A stretch of DNA of 64,000 nucleotides from Zea mays (GCF_902167145.1 NC_050105.1:118065898-118129897); one strand, 5' to 3'; counted from the first letter of the stretch, positions 45,441 through 57,760 are shown. Numbers and translations are program-made. The notes: generated by a model from the letters alone, not told the origin.

Positions 45441-45640
45441 CGTATATTTATAGAGTAAATAATGAAGTATAATTGTTTTCATGACTTTTGATAGTTTGAC
45501 TGTACCGTGATTGTACAACAATTTTTTACCTAGGTTGATAGCATCATCTCTAATTGTTTCAACAGGGACCTAGGGTCAAGCATTTCTATTTTGTGGAGAT
45601 AAGTTATGTAGAGCCCTTCGAACAACTAGTATCAAGGAAG
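45441..45640. repeat. Right end of duplicated block X1
   Basis: It matches 54320-54480: AGAGTAAATAATGAAGTATAA, GATTGTACAACA, TTTTACCTAGGTTGATA, CTAATTGTTTCAA and ATTTCTATTTTGTGGAGA all have close counterparts in the same order. From 45641 to about 45860 there is no recognisable feature. Confidence 0.75.
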
Positions 45641-45859
45641 GCCTAGCTGGTAGTAGCCATCCATTGGTAGCACTTGTTTGCAGCGGGTGCTGGTGTGGCT
45701 GCTTCCTACAACCCACTCTTACAAACTACTCCCTCCACCCAAATTAAAATTGGTTATATTTGAATATAGACATATAAGAGCTACAACGACTAATATTTTG
45801 GGACGTAGAGAGTAGTATACTATTACTGCACAAACAACAATTGCTGTTGTAAAATAGCT

Positions 45860-46350
45860 GCTGCTCCTGCATTGTGGTTTCAACGGTGATAGTGCCTATC
45901 GGGCCTGGTATTTTGTGCTGTAAGTAGGTGTAGTTAGGGACGTCCATAAACTTCGCGTAGCACGACCTTCCCAGGATGGCATAGTAGGTTCCCCGGAATC
46001 CAAATACTTCGAAGGCCAGCATCTTCGTCCTAAAGTTGGACGATGTACCAAAAGTAATGGGTAGCTCGACTCGCTCGAGCAGCGTTGCTTGCCTTCCCAG
46101 CACAATGCCATGGAAGGTCCCCCCATCGAAGGATGTCTTGGCCGAGGCCCATGGCATCGAACGTGGCGGAGTAGAGAATGTTGAGTACGCTTCCCACATC
46201 CATCAGAATCTTCGACAATCGCTTCGATCCGATGATGGGGTTCACGATGAGCGGGTATCACCCGGGTCGGGGGACATGCTTCGGATGATCAGAGCGGTCG
46301 AAGGTAATAGTGTGGTCAGACCAGTCAAGGAAAGACAAGACTGCCTGCCA
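45860..46350 (-). pseudogene. Gypsy (Tat-type) aspartic protease remnant
   Basis: Minus-strand frames give N-P-I-I-G-S-K-R-L-S-K-I-L-M-D-V-G-S-V-L-N-I-L-Y, where relatives have D-G-G-S. A shifted frame gives F-H-G-I-V-L-G-R-Q, F-R-T-K-M-L-A-F-E-V and Y-A-I-L-G-R-S-C-Y-A-K-F-M. This is the retropepsin-like region of large grass Gypsy polyproteins. It is short and frameshifted and has lost the normal active-site spacing, so it is debris. No LTRs for it were identified. Confidence 0.7.
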
Positions 46351-46401
46351 AACATGGAATACTTCACGCCGCTCGAGTTTTCGACGTCTCCTAGACATTT
46401 A

Positions 46402-46731
46402 GGTAGTGTTTGGTTGAGGAGACAAGTAGAACAGAGCCGTTCCATCTCTGATTCTAGGAACGGAGCCGCTCTGTTTTGTGTTTGGTAATCTGGAACGGAG
46501 CGGCTCTGTTTTTTGTTTGGTTGCAGAGTGAACGGGACGGAGCGTGATTGTGAGAGCGGGATGGGAACGGAGCGGCTCCGTCCGGTTGATTTTTTGGAGC
46601 GGAATGGTTCCGAATCTGAGGAGAATATTTCCTAATTAGAGCCATTCCGTTCTAATTACTTTGTAACCAAACAGCAACAAAACTGGGACAGAACGACTCC
46701 GTTATACTTGACTCTTCAACCAAACACTACC
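46402..46731. mobile_element. Tourist-like (PIF/Harbinger) MITE, 330 bp
   Basis: Terminal inverted repeats GGTAGTGTTTGGTTGA extend imperfectly to about 27 bp, with TTA on both sides (46399-46401 and 46732-46734), the PIF/Harbinger target duplication. The interior consists of repeated GGAACGGAGCGGCTCTGTT-type text. No coding capacity. Confidence 0.85.
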
Positions 46732-46734
46732 TTA

Positions 46735-47743
<1,009 letters not shown>

Positions 47744-47856
47744 TTGACCCAGATTACGCTCATGCATACAAGTAATTTATGTGAATTGCAGTGGATTGAG
47801 ATATCGCATTCAATAATCCACATGGATTAACAACAAAACGAACAAGCCCTAAAGCA

Positions 47857-50265
47857 TCAAGGCGATCCACCAGCGATAGCATGAAGGAATGTTGGCATGG
47901 GAGGCATATCAGGCTCAGACAGGCCTTCGAGAAACTGTACCACCTCAACCATTGTAGGGCGATCATACTCATTATCCTGAACGCACCAACACGCAACTCT
48001 GCAGACTCTTTCAACGTCGTCTAGGTTGACATCGCCGCCCAAGCTTGCATCCACAAGGCTTCCGACGCCTCCGTTGAGAAGCTTGTCCACGACCTGCACA
48101 GGGAAACAACACTTGGCATGGCAACAATCACCGTCGGTGGAAGCTTCTCTGCCGGCGTTCCTCCTTCCCGATACGATATCCAGCAAAACCATGCCGTAGC
48201 TGTAAACATCGACCTTCGATGTGATGGCTGTTCCGCTGATCCATTCAGGGGCGAGGTACCCAACAGTTCCTCTCATCGTAGTCAGGACGCGGCTGAAATC
48301 CCTCCCGAGAAACTTGGCCATTCCGAAGTCCGCGATCTTCGGAACGAAGGACGCGTCGAGAAGTATGTTCTGCGGCTTGATGTCACAGTGTATGATGCAG
48401 TCTCGGCAGCTATGGTGCAGGTACGCTATGCCTCTGGCAACACCGAGAGCTATCTGATACCTGATGTCCCAGCGCAAACCGGTGGTGCCACCGCCATGCG
48501 CGCTCTGGTGGAACAGGTGGAAGTCGAGGGAACGGTTCGGCATGTGCTCGTAGACAAGGAGTCTCCTGTCACCTTCGCAGCAGAACCCGACGAGTTTAAC
48601 CAAGTTGACATGCTGGATGATGCCTATTGAGCTCACCTCGGACCTGAACTGCTTCTCTCCCTGGTGGGCGCCGTCTAGCCTCTTCACGGCTATGGCGACC
48701 GACTCACCTAGGCACCCCTTAAATACGGAGCCGAAGCCACCCGTGCCTAGCTTCTCCGAGAAATTGTTAGTTGCGCGTTTTATATCAGCGTACCTGAATG
48801 CGATGATCCCGATGCCACCCTGGTCGCTGTCCGCCGGATGACTACTGCTTCGCCTCCAGATCATCATCACAATTAGAGAGACCAACACTAGGGTGATCAC
48901 AGTGGCAGTGCTTACGCCCACAGCAACACTTACACCGGTGACCATTCCATGTCTATGGCGGTCTTGCCAGCTTTGGACCTCTTTCGCGGCAAGGCGAAGG
49001 TAGAGAGTCTCGCCAGTGTCATCATCAGCTGCTACATTGGTTAGGTCGTCGTGCCACAGAGAGCAACCGCCTTGGCCGTAGGAATATGCAGTGCAAGAGC
49101 AGCTACTCAAACAAGATCCCTCACATGATTCCGCGCTTGTAGCGTTCTGCAGACCCATGCCATTACTGGGCAGCCTACTAAATGGCATGGGATAGAACTT
49201 ATCTGTCATGCTTGTCGCGTTGCAATCCAATGGAGTGTCTCTGATGCACCCGCCAGCCCTGTCCTCCATTTCCCAGTCCTCAGGCGACCTTACAGAGAAT
49301 CCCTTCATGCAGGAGCACAACGGACCTGCGTTGTTAGAGCAGATCCCGTAGGCTCCACAGACAGCATAGACATCACATTTGCTTCTTGGAGAGTAGCTGA
49401 ACGTGATCCAGTCGTTTCTGTCCCAGTCCCATACGCGCACCTTCCATTGGCCAGAGACATCTAGCACGACCTGAAACGCTGTGCTCTCGTTCACCAAGGT
49501 GTAGGAGAAGTAGAACTCTGGGCCACTGGTAACGAACATATACTTGCAGTAACGAGGACCCGACATCTCCGGTATTGCGTCGAAGTATCTGCCGTTCCAC
49601 TCACCGGAGGACCAGTACTCCGTAGATCTCCATGAGAGCCTCATGCTCTCATCAAGGGCGCCAGGACCTAGGCCCATGGAATAAACACCAGGAGCTTGGT
49701 CGTTCGAATTCCTTCTTGAAACAAAACGGCGGTCCAGACCGGTGACCTTGTTTCTGCCCAGCTTCGCACCGGGCAGCAGGGTGTCGGTTGGGTGGTCGAA
49801 GCTCTGCCAGAATACGTCCGAGGAGTTGGAGGAGCTCCGCAGGACAAGGTTCCCGTCGGCCAACAGAACAGCGACGACGACGGTGGTGTTGGCCGTGATG
49901 TTGGCCTGGGTAGACCACCAGACCTTGGTGCCGTCGTCGGCTATGATGACCAGGTTGCCGTCGTCGGAGATCATGAGCTCCGGCGAAGCAGGGCTGGAGA
50001 CCGGATTGTCCCCGTTGGCGCTCCACACGGGTGTCAGCTTGGGGACTTTGTGGAACCATATTCCAAGATACGAGTTGGAGGCGTTGTGCGTGGGATTGTT
50101 GCTGTTGGTCTCGAAGAAGCCGAGTGCGTACTTGCCGTTGCTGGAGACAAGCCTCGCGTCTCCGGCCAGCGAACCACCGCGCGAGAGTGTATCTGTCGCT
50201 GCCGAGCATGTAGGAGTGTGCAGCAGGGAGAAAAGGATGCCGCAAAGAGCGGCAAGGAGATGCAT
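47857..50265 (-). CDS. G-type lectin S-receptor-like serine/threonine kinase (802 aa)
   Basis: A plasma-membrane receptor kinase of the S-domain class (SD-2/At2g19130-like). Signal peptide 1-23; bulb-type lectin domain about 24-150 (Y-L-G-I-W-F, D-G-N-L-V); S-locus glycoprotein region about 200-330 (Y-W-S-S-G-E-W-N-G); EGF-like Cys cluster about 297-348; PAN/apple Cys pattern about 355-425; transmembrane helix 441-469; kinase about 505-780. Catalytic parts are all present: P-loop G-T-G-G-F-G (507-512), Lys528, H-C-D (626-628), D-F-G (646-648), A-P-E (672-674). H-C-D rather than H-R-D makes it a non-RD kinase, a class linked to innate immunity in plants. Single exon, full family length, no lesion; the ATG is followed by a clean signal peptide. 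It lies between the two duplicated blocks, so a sister gene is likely nearby. The ligand is unknown. Confidence 0.95.
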   Translation of the reverse strand: MHLLAALCGILFSLLHTPTCSAATDTLSRGGSLAGDARLVSSNGKYALGFFETNSNNPTHNASNSYLGIWFHKVPKLTPVWSANGDNPVSSPASPELMISDDGNLVIIADDGTKVWWSTQANITANTTVVVAVLLADGNLVLRSSSNSSDVFWQSFDHPTDTLLPGAKLGRNKVTGLDRRFVSRRNSNDQAPGVYSMGLGPGALDESMRLSWRSTEYWSSGEWNGRYFDAIPEMSGPRYCKYMFVTSGPEFYFSYTLVNESTAFQVVLDVSGQWKVRVWDWDRNDWITFSYSPRSKCDVYAVCGAYGICSNNAGPLCSCMKGFSVRSPEDWEMEDRAGGCIRDTPLDCNATSMTDKFYPMPFSRLPSNGMGLQNATSAESCEGSCLSSCSCTAYSYGQGGCSLWHDDLTNVAADDDTGETLYLRLAAKEVQSWQDRHRHGMVTGVSVAVGVSTATVITLVLVSLIVMMIWRRSSSHPADSDQGGIGIIAFRYADIKRATNNFSEKLGTGGFGSVFKGCLGESVAIAVKRLDGAHQGEKQFRSEVSSIGIIQHVNLVKLVGFCCEGDRRLLVYEHMPNRSLDFHLFHQSAHGGGTTGLRWDIRYQIALGVARGIAYLHHSCRDCIIHCDIKPQNILLDASFVPKIADFGMAKFLGRDFSRVLTTMRGTVGYLAPEWISGTAITSKVDVYSYGMVLLDIVSGRRNAGREASTDGDCCHAKCCFPVQVVDKLLNGGVGSLVDASLGGDVNLDDVERVCRVACWCVQDNEYDRPTMVEVVQFLEGLSEPDMPPMPTFLHAIAGGSP

Positions 50266-50362
50266 GACGGGAGAAGTGTATCAGGAGATGATCGAGATAT
50301 CAATGGGAGAACTGGAGTTTGTTTGCTCCTGAGCTGCAGAATGCAAGGGACGAGGTCGGTTT

Positions 50363-50373
50363 TTTTATATATA
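50363..50373 (-). promoter_or_regulatory. Probable TATA box of the receptor kinase gene
   Basis: On the minus strand TTATATATAAA lies about 100 bp upstream of the ATG at 50265. It is the only strong TATA in that interval and would give a 5' leader of roughly 65-75 nt. Confidence 0.6.
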
Positions 50374-50607
50374 AAATCCAGGGAGCCCACACCACCCATC
50401 CACATCCACCTCTCATTTCTTCTTTACCCTGGTTGGAGGTAAGACGGTCCATCATTGCAGCTACTTGCAGATCCAAGTTGCATGACTTCACGAGAAAAGG
50501 AAAGGAAAGTAATTAAAAGATTAATCAGTTTCATATTCCTAACCAATGTTTGCATGCTTCCGTCAGGCAAATAAGAATATTAACATAATCCTACATACTA
50601 ATGGTTC

Positions 50608-51040
50608 TTGTTGAGCACCTAATCTCGCACCACCCAACAGTCTGGTGGGAAAGGTCCGAACAGTTCAACCCCAAACTGCTCAGAATTACATCAGTTCGGG
50701 TTGAGTCCTGATTTATTGCGGATTTTTTTTGGATATCTTGTGAAATTTTGTTTGATTTCACCAAGTAAAGGTATATAGGATATAGCCGATTGGAGCACCA
50801 TCAATCGAACCAAAACAACAATATTCTTTTATTTACTTTTTTGTTCTTAGATTAGATCTAGTTTTAGTCCTAGTTGTAGCTTCTTCACCTCTCTTCGGCT
50901 TTACATCGACTTGAGGCGCTTTGGATGGTCTCTTGACTCTAAAGCATTCCTAAAACCCCTCTTCCCCAACGGAGTCCCTCCTAGAAGGCAGTATCTAGGT
51001 TCTTCCTGAGTTTACGGTGTTTCAAACCAGCTCTGACAAG
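50608..51040 (+). repeat. Diverged LTR fragment related to element E LTR
   Basis: TTGTTGAGCACC at the left, then a CTAGTTTTAGTCCTAGTT stretch, TTCGGCTTTACATCGACT and CCCCAACGGAGTCCCTCC follow in the same order as in the LTRs of E (10956-11528), but with much divergence. Upstream of the receptor kinase on its far side; probably an old solo LTR. Confidence 0.55.
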
Positions 51041-51894
51041 TAAATTTATTTGTGTGCGTTCTAGGTCCAGATGTGTGCTTAGTGAGCGCAAGATTTATAC
51101 TGCTTATGGCAAAACGTCCCTACATCCAATCTTTGGTGGCTTACGCTACCGGCACCTTGTTGCTCAATGCTCGTAGTAGGGGTTACAAGCGAGCGAGAGA
51201 GGGAGGAGGCTCTCAAGTTTCTTATGCGTGGTGTGGCCTAAGGACTACGAATCTGGTGCTCGCTACCTAGCTAAGCCTTGGTTGTCGTGGCGGTGTGCTC
51301 CTTGGCTTCGACCTCCGTAGTCATTCGTGTGCTTTGGCGTGGTCGTCTGTGGTCTGCATGAGTGTTCTCCTTGTTCTCGGCCGATCCTCTCCTTTTTATA
51401 GGCTAAGGTGGGTGTCGGTTACCGGTAGCTTCTCAGGAAAGGAGCTACTGCGTCGTGGCAAAACGAGTCGTTCTACCTTGGTAAAGTCGTACTTGTCGGC
51501 ATTCGTCTCGGTCGTCTTCTCTGGCCTTGCTCTTTAAGACTAGCTGCGCGTGAATGGCGAAGAGCTCCAGCACCATCATTACTATCTCTGCGACACGCCG
51601 ACCCTAGCCTTTGTTGCATGGGTCTCAACGTAGCTCATTTTGTTGCGGGTCCTGTAGATGACTAGTGCATTCAGGCCTAGGCTTGATAGGCAATTCTGAA
51701 CCACAAGCGGATCAGGTCCTTTGGATCTATGGTAGCTAGGGTTTGATGAAGGCAAAGGCGTTGGCTTCTTGTCGACCCCTAGACATAGTTAATATGATGG
51801 TTCTCTCGTGACCGTGGCCTTAACCATAAGTTCGTTTGCGTCTTCAATCATGGCATGGGCCTTACCGTAAAAGAGGAAAAGATAAGCTCTAACT
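51041..51894. other. Probable LTR debris upstream of the receptor kinase
   Basis: GTAGTAGGGGTTACAAGCGAGCGAGAGAGG and a following CTTTTTATAGGC box resemble Gypsy LTR text, but no ends could be placed. No coding domain is seen in the short ORFs (51052, 51295). Confidence 0.35.
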
Positions 51895-53494
51895 CAGCCG
51901 TGCAAGGCTTAAAAATTTGCTTATTCCACTCCTAAACTTTTTTTTGGCCTTGTTGCGTCTTAGAGCTTGAGGCGGTCAATGGGTAGCCACCAGGGTAAAA
52001 CTTCTCGCTCGGGAAGTGACTGTTTTCGACAAAATTTCTCGTTATCAGTCTGGTCCGAAATTTAAAAACCGGTCCAATTTTTTTATGTATTTTGATTTGG
52101 AATTTGAAAATGTAAAAGTCAAACTTTGGTCAACAAAACGGTTTTGAAAAATACAAAAAGGAATTGTAATCCGCACTCGACCGTGTCGCTTAAGGCAAAC
52201 ACAGATTATTGGTCTAGGCGTGAGTGAGTGTGTGACTGGTAAAAGGAGTTTGGCGGTTAACTCGCCAACTCAAGCTACGTAGGCGACGGTGAGGCTGGGG
52301 TTAGGAGTAAACGTTTCCTCTTACGTTCGATCGCTTGTGTATGGGGCCATGCAATGGTCGGCTCCGCACGTCAGTGACTCATCTGCAGCTACGTCCACGG
52401 TGGTAAGTGCAGAGGGACAAGACAACAACCATGATATATGTTGATCTCATAATACGACAATCATGTATTCATGTTTGTCAAACACATCCTAATGATACGT
52501 GCACCTGTATTCCAATGCAAGGCTAAGTTTAATACTCCTTCCGTCCCAAAATATAATTCGTTTCAGACTATATATATAATATTAACTTATGAATATGGTT
52601 TGTATGTATGTTTATATTTATTATCATTCATTCGAATGTGGACGAAAAAGTAGGCTAAAAAGAATTATGTTTCAGGACGGTGAGTATTTGCTTGATGCCG
52701 GCCAGGGTCTGCTATCTTTTTGTTCTTGTTCGAAAAAAGAATGCCCCGAACAATCTTTCAGATCCATGGTTTGAAATGGGTGGTGTAGTACTTTTGTTCT
52801 GTTCTGAGCTGTGACTGCCGGCGAAGATGAGCGCCATGCGTCTGCATGCCTCACTGGTTCCATTTTCCTAGTCACTGCTTGGACTCTCAGACTATGATTT
52901 ATTTCCTGTTACCATCGATTTGGTCATCAGTGCTACCACTAAAGGTAGTGCAATAGATCATGCTATCAATTTACAAATGGGAGCCGGAGGAAAAAAACAG
53001 GACACGTTTTGTCGGATACAGAACCAGAGGGCAAACGGACAGATCTGACTGATGACTAGCACTGATAAGAAATGTTGTGAATCCGAGGATTATAATAAGG
53101 TTGGTAGGGCTTCTTTGCAAACAGTTTTATCTAAGAATCTAGAGAAGTCGTAGAAGCCAAGGTGGCTTGACTCTTCTCTTACAAAAAAAGGCTTCTCCTC
53201 TAGAGTTTTTTCACAGGGTAGGATTCAATTCAGCCAAGAAGCCAGAGCTAAAGTGTCTCAAAAGTCTTTCCAGAGGAACCGTAAGTCTTTCGCTCAACCA
53301 GTGAGACAACCAACCATATACTATTATACTCTATCCTTCCATATCATTTGCCATTTTAGCTGATCTCACATACTAATGCTAACAAGGACTGAGGAGCAAC
53401 GAGAATAAACAAGTGGAAAAGAACTGCATCCTATTACTTATCGTCTTAGACTATGTCTAGCATACGATTGTACAAAATATAGTTTTGTACTGTA

Positions 53495-53804
53495 AAAAAA
53501 AACTCGGCCAAAGAGTGAAAAACCGCCCTCCTAGTATTCCATATAAGAAGAGACTGAAACAATGGTTCCAGCCGAGAAAATTCCCGAATCCTGGCCCCAT
53601 CACTGACGAGCCGGCGTCAACTGTCCACTCTGCAACGGCCCAACCGGAGGGTGTCGCACAGGACATCGTAACCCGAGAGCGGATGGAGCACAACAATGAG
53701 ATTTTTTTAATCAAGCCTGAAAATTCACTCCCGATAGAAATCGAACCCAGGACTTGGAGGTGCTACTCGAAAGTCCTTAACCGTTAGGCTAGATGCCCTT
53801 TCGC
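53495..53804 (-). mobile_element. tRNA-derived SINE with 16-bp target duplication
   Basis: It is flanked by the direct repeat ATAGTTTTGTACTGTA (53479-53494 and 53805-53820). On the minus strand it starts GCGAAAGGGCATCTAGCC, with an A-box-like TAGCCTAACGG and a B-box-like GGTTCGATTTC about 40 bp further, the internal pol III promoter. It ends in a T run on the minus strand (TTTTTTTTT). About 310 bp, mobilised by LINE enzymes. The ORF crossing it (53485-53787) is accidental. Resembles grass Au/ZmSINE types; family not proven. Confidence 0.82.
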
Positions 53805-54144
53805 ATAGTTTTGTACTGTATATAGCACTACATACAGAGTGGAGTTTGAATTATAAGGTACGATGAAAAATGAGATAGGAAAGGAGTTAGAGATAGCCTT
53901 GTCCAGCCAACTAAACAGTAGGGTGCATTCCCATGCCATGCTAGTTAGAGAAGCAGGTCGTAGTAGTTGTCTCGTTGTACATTCCTTGTATGTATCTATC
54001 TAGGTCCAACTATAGGTCCAATTAATGGTTCCGATCAAACTTACTATGTAATGGTCGTGCAATTAAACTATCAGAAGTTATGAAAAATTATTATTTATAT
54101 ATGCACTTTATTATTTACTCTATCAATATATCAGAGTTCATGTT

Positions 54145-54358
54145 TTAATTCATCTTATGTTAAGAGATATAGAAAGAAAAGTTCCATCCAATAAAAATGG
54201 CTAAAAATGATAGAATTTTCTTTTTTATATCTTTTAACCTAAGATGAATTAGAACTTGAAATTTGGTATATTAGTAGAGTAAAAAATAAAGTATAATTAT
54301 AATTAAAACTTAAAATTTGATATATTAGTAGAGTAAATAATAAATTATAATCATAATT
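54145..54358. repeat. Hairpin and tandem duplication at end of block X2
   Basis: AATTCATCTTATGTTAAGAG and, inverted about 80 bp later, CTTTTAACCTAAGATGAATT form an imperfect hairpin (54148-54250). Next, a unit of about 54 bp (ACTTGAAATTTGGTATATTA...) is repeated in tandem at 54252 and 54307. The left block copy has a single shorter version. Confidence 0.65.
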
Positions 54359-54608
54359 ATTTTATGATTTTTGTTAGTTTGATTGTACAACAGTTTTTAC
54401 CTAAGTTGATATCCTCATATCTAATTGTTCCAATAGGACTCCAGGTTCGGACATTTCTATTTATGGAGAGAAGCGATGTTGTTTTAAGGTGCATCATCTG
54501 CAAAATCCTTGCCACAACAAGAAAAAGAGTGGTGTCTTGCATCAAGGGACGATGAGCACCCATAATCACAAGGAGAGTGGAAGTGGCCAGTGCGAATCTA
54601 GAATATAT

Positions 54609-55190
54609 TGTTAGAATGTTCTATACACCAGCTGATTAATAGAAATCAGAGTCGAGTTAATCCTAACTAACTTCCTAACTACCCGCCCTTGATGCAGGGG
54701 CAACCTAACCATGGTTCCATCCCTAGGGCCACCGAGCACCACATTAAATAGAGGATTAGGGCTAGCAGGTTAAGCTAACGCTAATCGCTCGCCCAAAACC
54801 CTAATTATACATCCAAAAATAGAGGCTCCCATCGCCTAGGCACTCAATGTGACCGAAAGAGTGTTGACCCATGGCATCACAAGACTCCAGCGTGCCAATG
54901 GCGTCTATCCTCAACCCTCCTCCACTGCAGGCGAATGACAGCGGTAATCAAGGCGGCGGTGGTGACCCTGCTCCTCCTCCACCGCGCCAAGATCAATCCT
55001 CACCGCTACAAGGCACAAGAGCAGGCGTCGCCCGCCTCACAAACGTTGCCCTTCATCAAGGGTAAGATGGTGTGCTTTAACCCCCTCTTTATTCATGTGT
55101 TTGCACTATGTAGAAGAGTAGATCAATTCTATGTTTAATAAAGTGTTCGAATTACTAAGTATACATTGTCCAAGATCCTATAATTTGTCA
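54609..55190 (+). repeat. 5' LTR of element F
   Basis: TGTTAGAATGTTCTATACACC...TTTGTCA. It is followed by ATGGCATCAAGAGCCAGG, a mutated Met-tRNA primer site. ACATTAAATAGAGG is a possible promoter box. An ATG frame of 64 codons (54871-55065) has a homologous start in the right LTR (60931). Confidence 0.8.
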
Positions 55191-56421
55191 ATGGCATCAA
55201 GAGCCAGGTTATGTTGTATGATTATTTTAATTTGAGTAAGATTTGAAGGAAGAAAACATAAAAGATAAGTACTCATATTAATTCTTAGTCAAGAAGAGAA
55301 AATAAACAGAGGGATTTTTATGGAAGGGGATGCATTCTCTAGTGAACAAAACCCTAATTAAAGATCAAGACAGAAGCATTCATGATCGAGTAACAGAACC
55401 CTAGATCCAAGAACAAAAACCCTAGTCTCACGATCTAATTCCCAAATAATTCAGAGATCCAAGAAATAGAAAGGGTATAAGACATGAGAAAGGCGAGGAG
55501 GTCTTACCGGGGTCTGAGCCGTAGATGACAGCGACTTATCGTCATCATCCTCCACCTCGGCTTCCTTTTAGAAATACTCAAGCATCGCTAGGACCTCACC
55601 TACAGCAGCGCCCTTACGAGGAAGGGCACACCGACGGGGAGATCCATGACGGTGCCGCCATGGCCACTGGCCCTTCATTCTCTTCTCACCGGAGAAGAAA
55701 GAGGAGGAGGGAGAAGAGAGCGACGCGACATAGCCGAGAAAGAAGGAAATATGTTAGGGTTTCCTGATTTTTGGGTTTTATATCCGTCTACAGTGTTCCA
55801 TGAAATAGAGATCAATCAGACGGTGGAGATTCATGCGAGCGGGCGTCGTGCGGCCATTTGGGCCGAATGCATGGCCCGGGTCCAGGTTGAGGCCTGGGCA
55901 CGCGTGCCTCCCTCCAGAGAGGCCGATGGGCCACACAATTACAAGGCCGAAAGGACAACAATACAAGAACTTTTTTTTGTTTTTCAGAATTGTTCATTTC
56001 CTTTTACAATTTATGCAGAAACAGAATTGAGAAAGAAATAGAAAATTGGAAGGGAATATTATTCTGAGATGTAGATTTTTTCCAGATATATTTCTGGGCT
56101 ATTTTTGTTTCCGCTAAGTAGTTTAGTATATATTTATGCATTTTTTGTTAATTAAGAAACTAATGTGGATTGATTCTCATTTAATTGCACAGAAGTTCAG
56201 AAATTTTGTGGTATTTTAAATGTTTGACCAACATTGAATGTTTTATACCATATTTAGAACAAAGTTATGTTTTCTATATCATCCAATGATGGTTTAGAAT
56301 TTTAGAGCTAGATATGTTTTTATGAGGCATGATTATTATTTAACCAACATTGAATATTTAATTCATGCAAGTTTTATGTTTTTAGAATTTTATATTATTG
56401 TCCTGAATACTTTTTGTTTTA
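55191..56421 (+). other. Leader region of element F
   Basis: About 1.2 kb between primer site and gag. The part at 55500-55960 is GC-rich with an ORF lacking any recognised domain (55646-56041); the rest is AT-rich. No gene is supported. Confidence 0.45.
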
Positions 56422-57760
56422 TTTTGCTAAGGTGCACGCATTGTCCTACTCATTGGTCAGTTATGGAAGATAGAACTGTTAGATGGTATAAATTACCTTT
56501 CTTGGGGGAAAAGATTGAGATGCTGACCACAATGGGTGAAATAGATTACTCACTCTAGTTTGACAAACCCACTGAGCCCACAATGGGTTCACCACAGTAT
56601 GACCACAAAATGCTACAGTACAACATCGACAAGGTTAGGTTGAAACGATCGAACAAAAAGTGTTTGATCATAATTAAGAGTATGGATGGCAACGGGGAAT
56701 TCCCCATCGAATTTTAGCTGCCCATCCCCGTCCCCGTGACGAAAAAACTTCCCCACGGGGATCCCCACAAATGCTTGAGGGGACATTCCTTTCCCATCCC
56801 CGTTCCCTACAGGGATAAATCCCCGTCGGGGATCCTCGTCCCCGCTTAAATTATAATTAGAACATACTTCCTTTGTTATTAATGCAAAACATTGTCACTT
56901 ATACACATTATCAGATGAAAAATCATTACGTGTACATCAAAATAAACACATTTGCACAACAAGTGATCTCTTGATAAGACAATTATTTAGTTTAACGGGT
57001 CCCCGTGGGGAACAGCGATGGGAATGCTTCCCCATCCCTTCCCCGTTTACTTGTCGAGGGATAATTTTTCCCGTTTACATCCCCGTGGGGAAAAAACTAC
57101 CCCATCCCCATACCCTAATGGAAGAACTCCCTATGGGGAATCAGGGATCGGGGCCCCATTGCCATCTCTAATTAAGAGTCTCATCAAGGACCCTATTAAG
57201 GGTGCTATTATAGATTGTGAAATAACCAAAGAGTACCTTGAGAAGGCAGCTTCTCATTTCACAAGGTCTTCTAAAGCTTATGCTAGTGCCTTGATGAGTG
57301 ATTTTGTCAACACTAAATATGATGGAAATGGAGTGAGGCCATTCATTCAAAAAAAATCCAATGTAACTAAGTTGAACAAATACCTTGGGCAACCTTTGCA
57401 CGAGAAATTTGTAGCATTTATGATAATGAAGTCTCTATCGAAGGAGTATGAGACCTTTTATGTTCAGGACAACACCAGTGTCTAGGACAAGTGAAACCTG
57501 GATCAACTTATGGCACAGTGTGCCTATGAAGAAGAATGGTTGAAGAGTCAAAAAGGTGACTCTACTAACTTTACCAAGCATACCATCACAAAACAGAACA
57601 AGAACTCAAATAAAACTTCAAGAAACAAGTGAAGCAAAATGACAAGGCTTCAACCAGCAACAACAAGCCAAAGTAGTCTAGTGAATTCTCAGTTCCCCGT
57701 AACACATGCCTCTACTGTAAGAAGATAGGGTACTACAAGAGAGAGTTCCCAGCCTTCTAT
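56422..57760 (+). pseudogene. gag remnant of element F, split by a hAT MITE
   Basis: UBN2-type gag text appears before 56680 with stops, and continues after the MITE from 57172 (A-K-E-Y-L-like T-K-E-Y-L-E-K-A, K-Y-D-G-N-G-V-R, E-K-F-V-A-F-M-I-M-K-S-L). Near 57705-57750 a former zinc knuckle reads C-L-Y-C-K-K-I-G-Y-Y-K-R-E-F, having lost its His and last Cys. Non-functional. Confidence 0.7.
56682..57170. mobile_element. hAT-type MITE, 489 bp
   Basis: Ends TATGGATGGCAACGGGG and CCCCATTGCCATCTCTA are inverted repeats. The 8-bp direct repeat ATTAAGAG flanks it (56674-56681 and 57171-57178), the hAT signature. The interior is GC-rich with repeated CCCCGTGGGGA palindromes. No coding capacity. It belongs to the widespread TAGGGATGGCAA-type MITEs of plants. 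Confidence 0.9.

Larger units (their letters stand above)
51895..54485. repeat. Right copy of the duplicated non-coding block (X2)
   Basis: Counterpart of 28013-31186 plus 45441-45640. It lacks the CACTA, the MITE at 30771 and solo LTR D. It has its own SINE, a private insertion at about 51940-52210, and a local tandem duplication near 54252. The homologous target of D reads GAAATTTGGTATATTAGTAG here without insertion. It starts about 1.6 kb upstream of the receptor kinase ATG. Confidence 0.8.

Noticed and set aside
51938..52210. A separate transposon in the right duplicated block
   Set aside because: It is absent from the left block, but no terminal repeats or target duplication could be found.
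53485..53787. 100-codon plus-strand ORF
   Set aside because: It coincides with the SINE, on the opposite strand to the SINE's own transcription.
55646..56041. 131-codon ORF in the leader of element F
   Set aside because: No recognised domain, located between primer site and gag, in GC-rich text.
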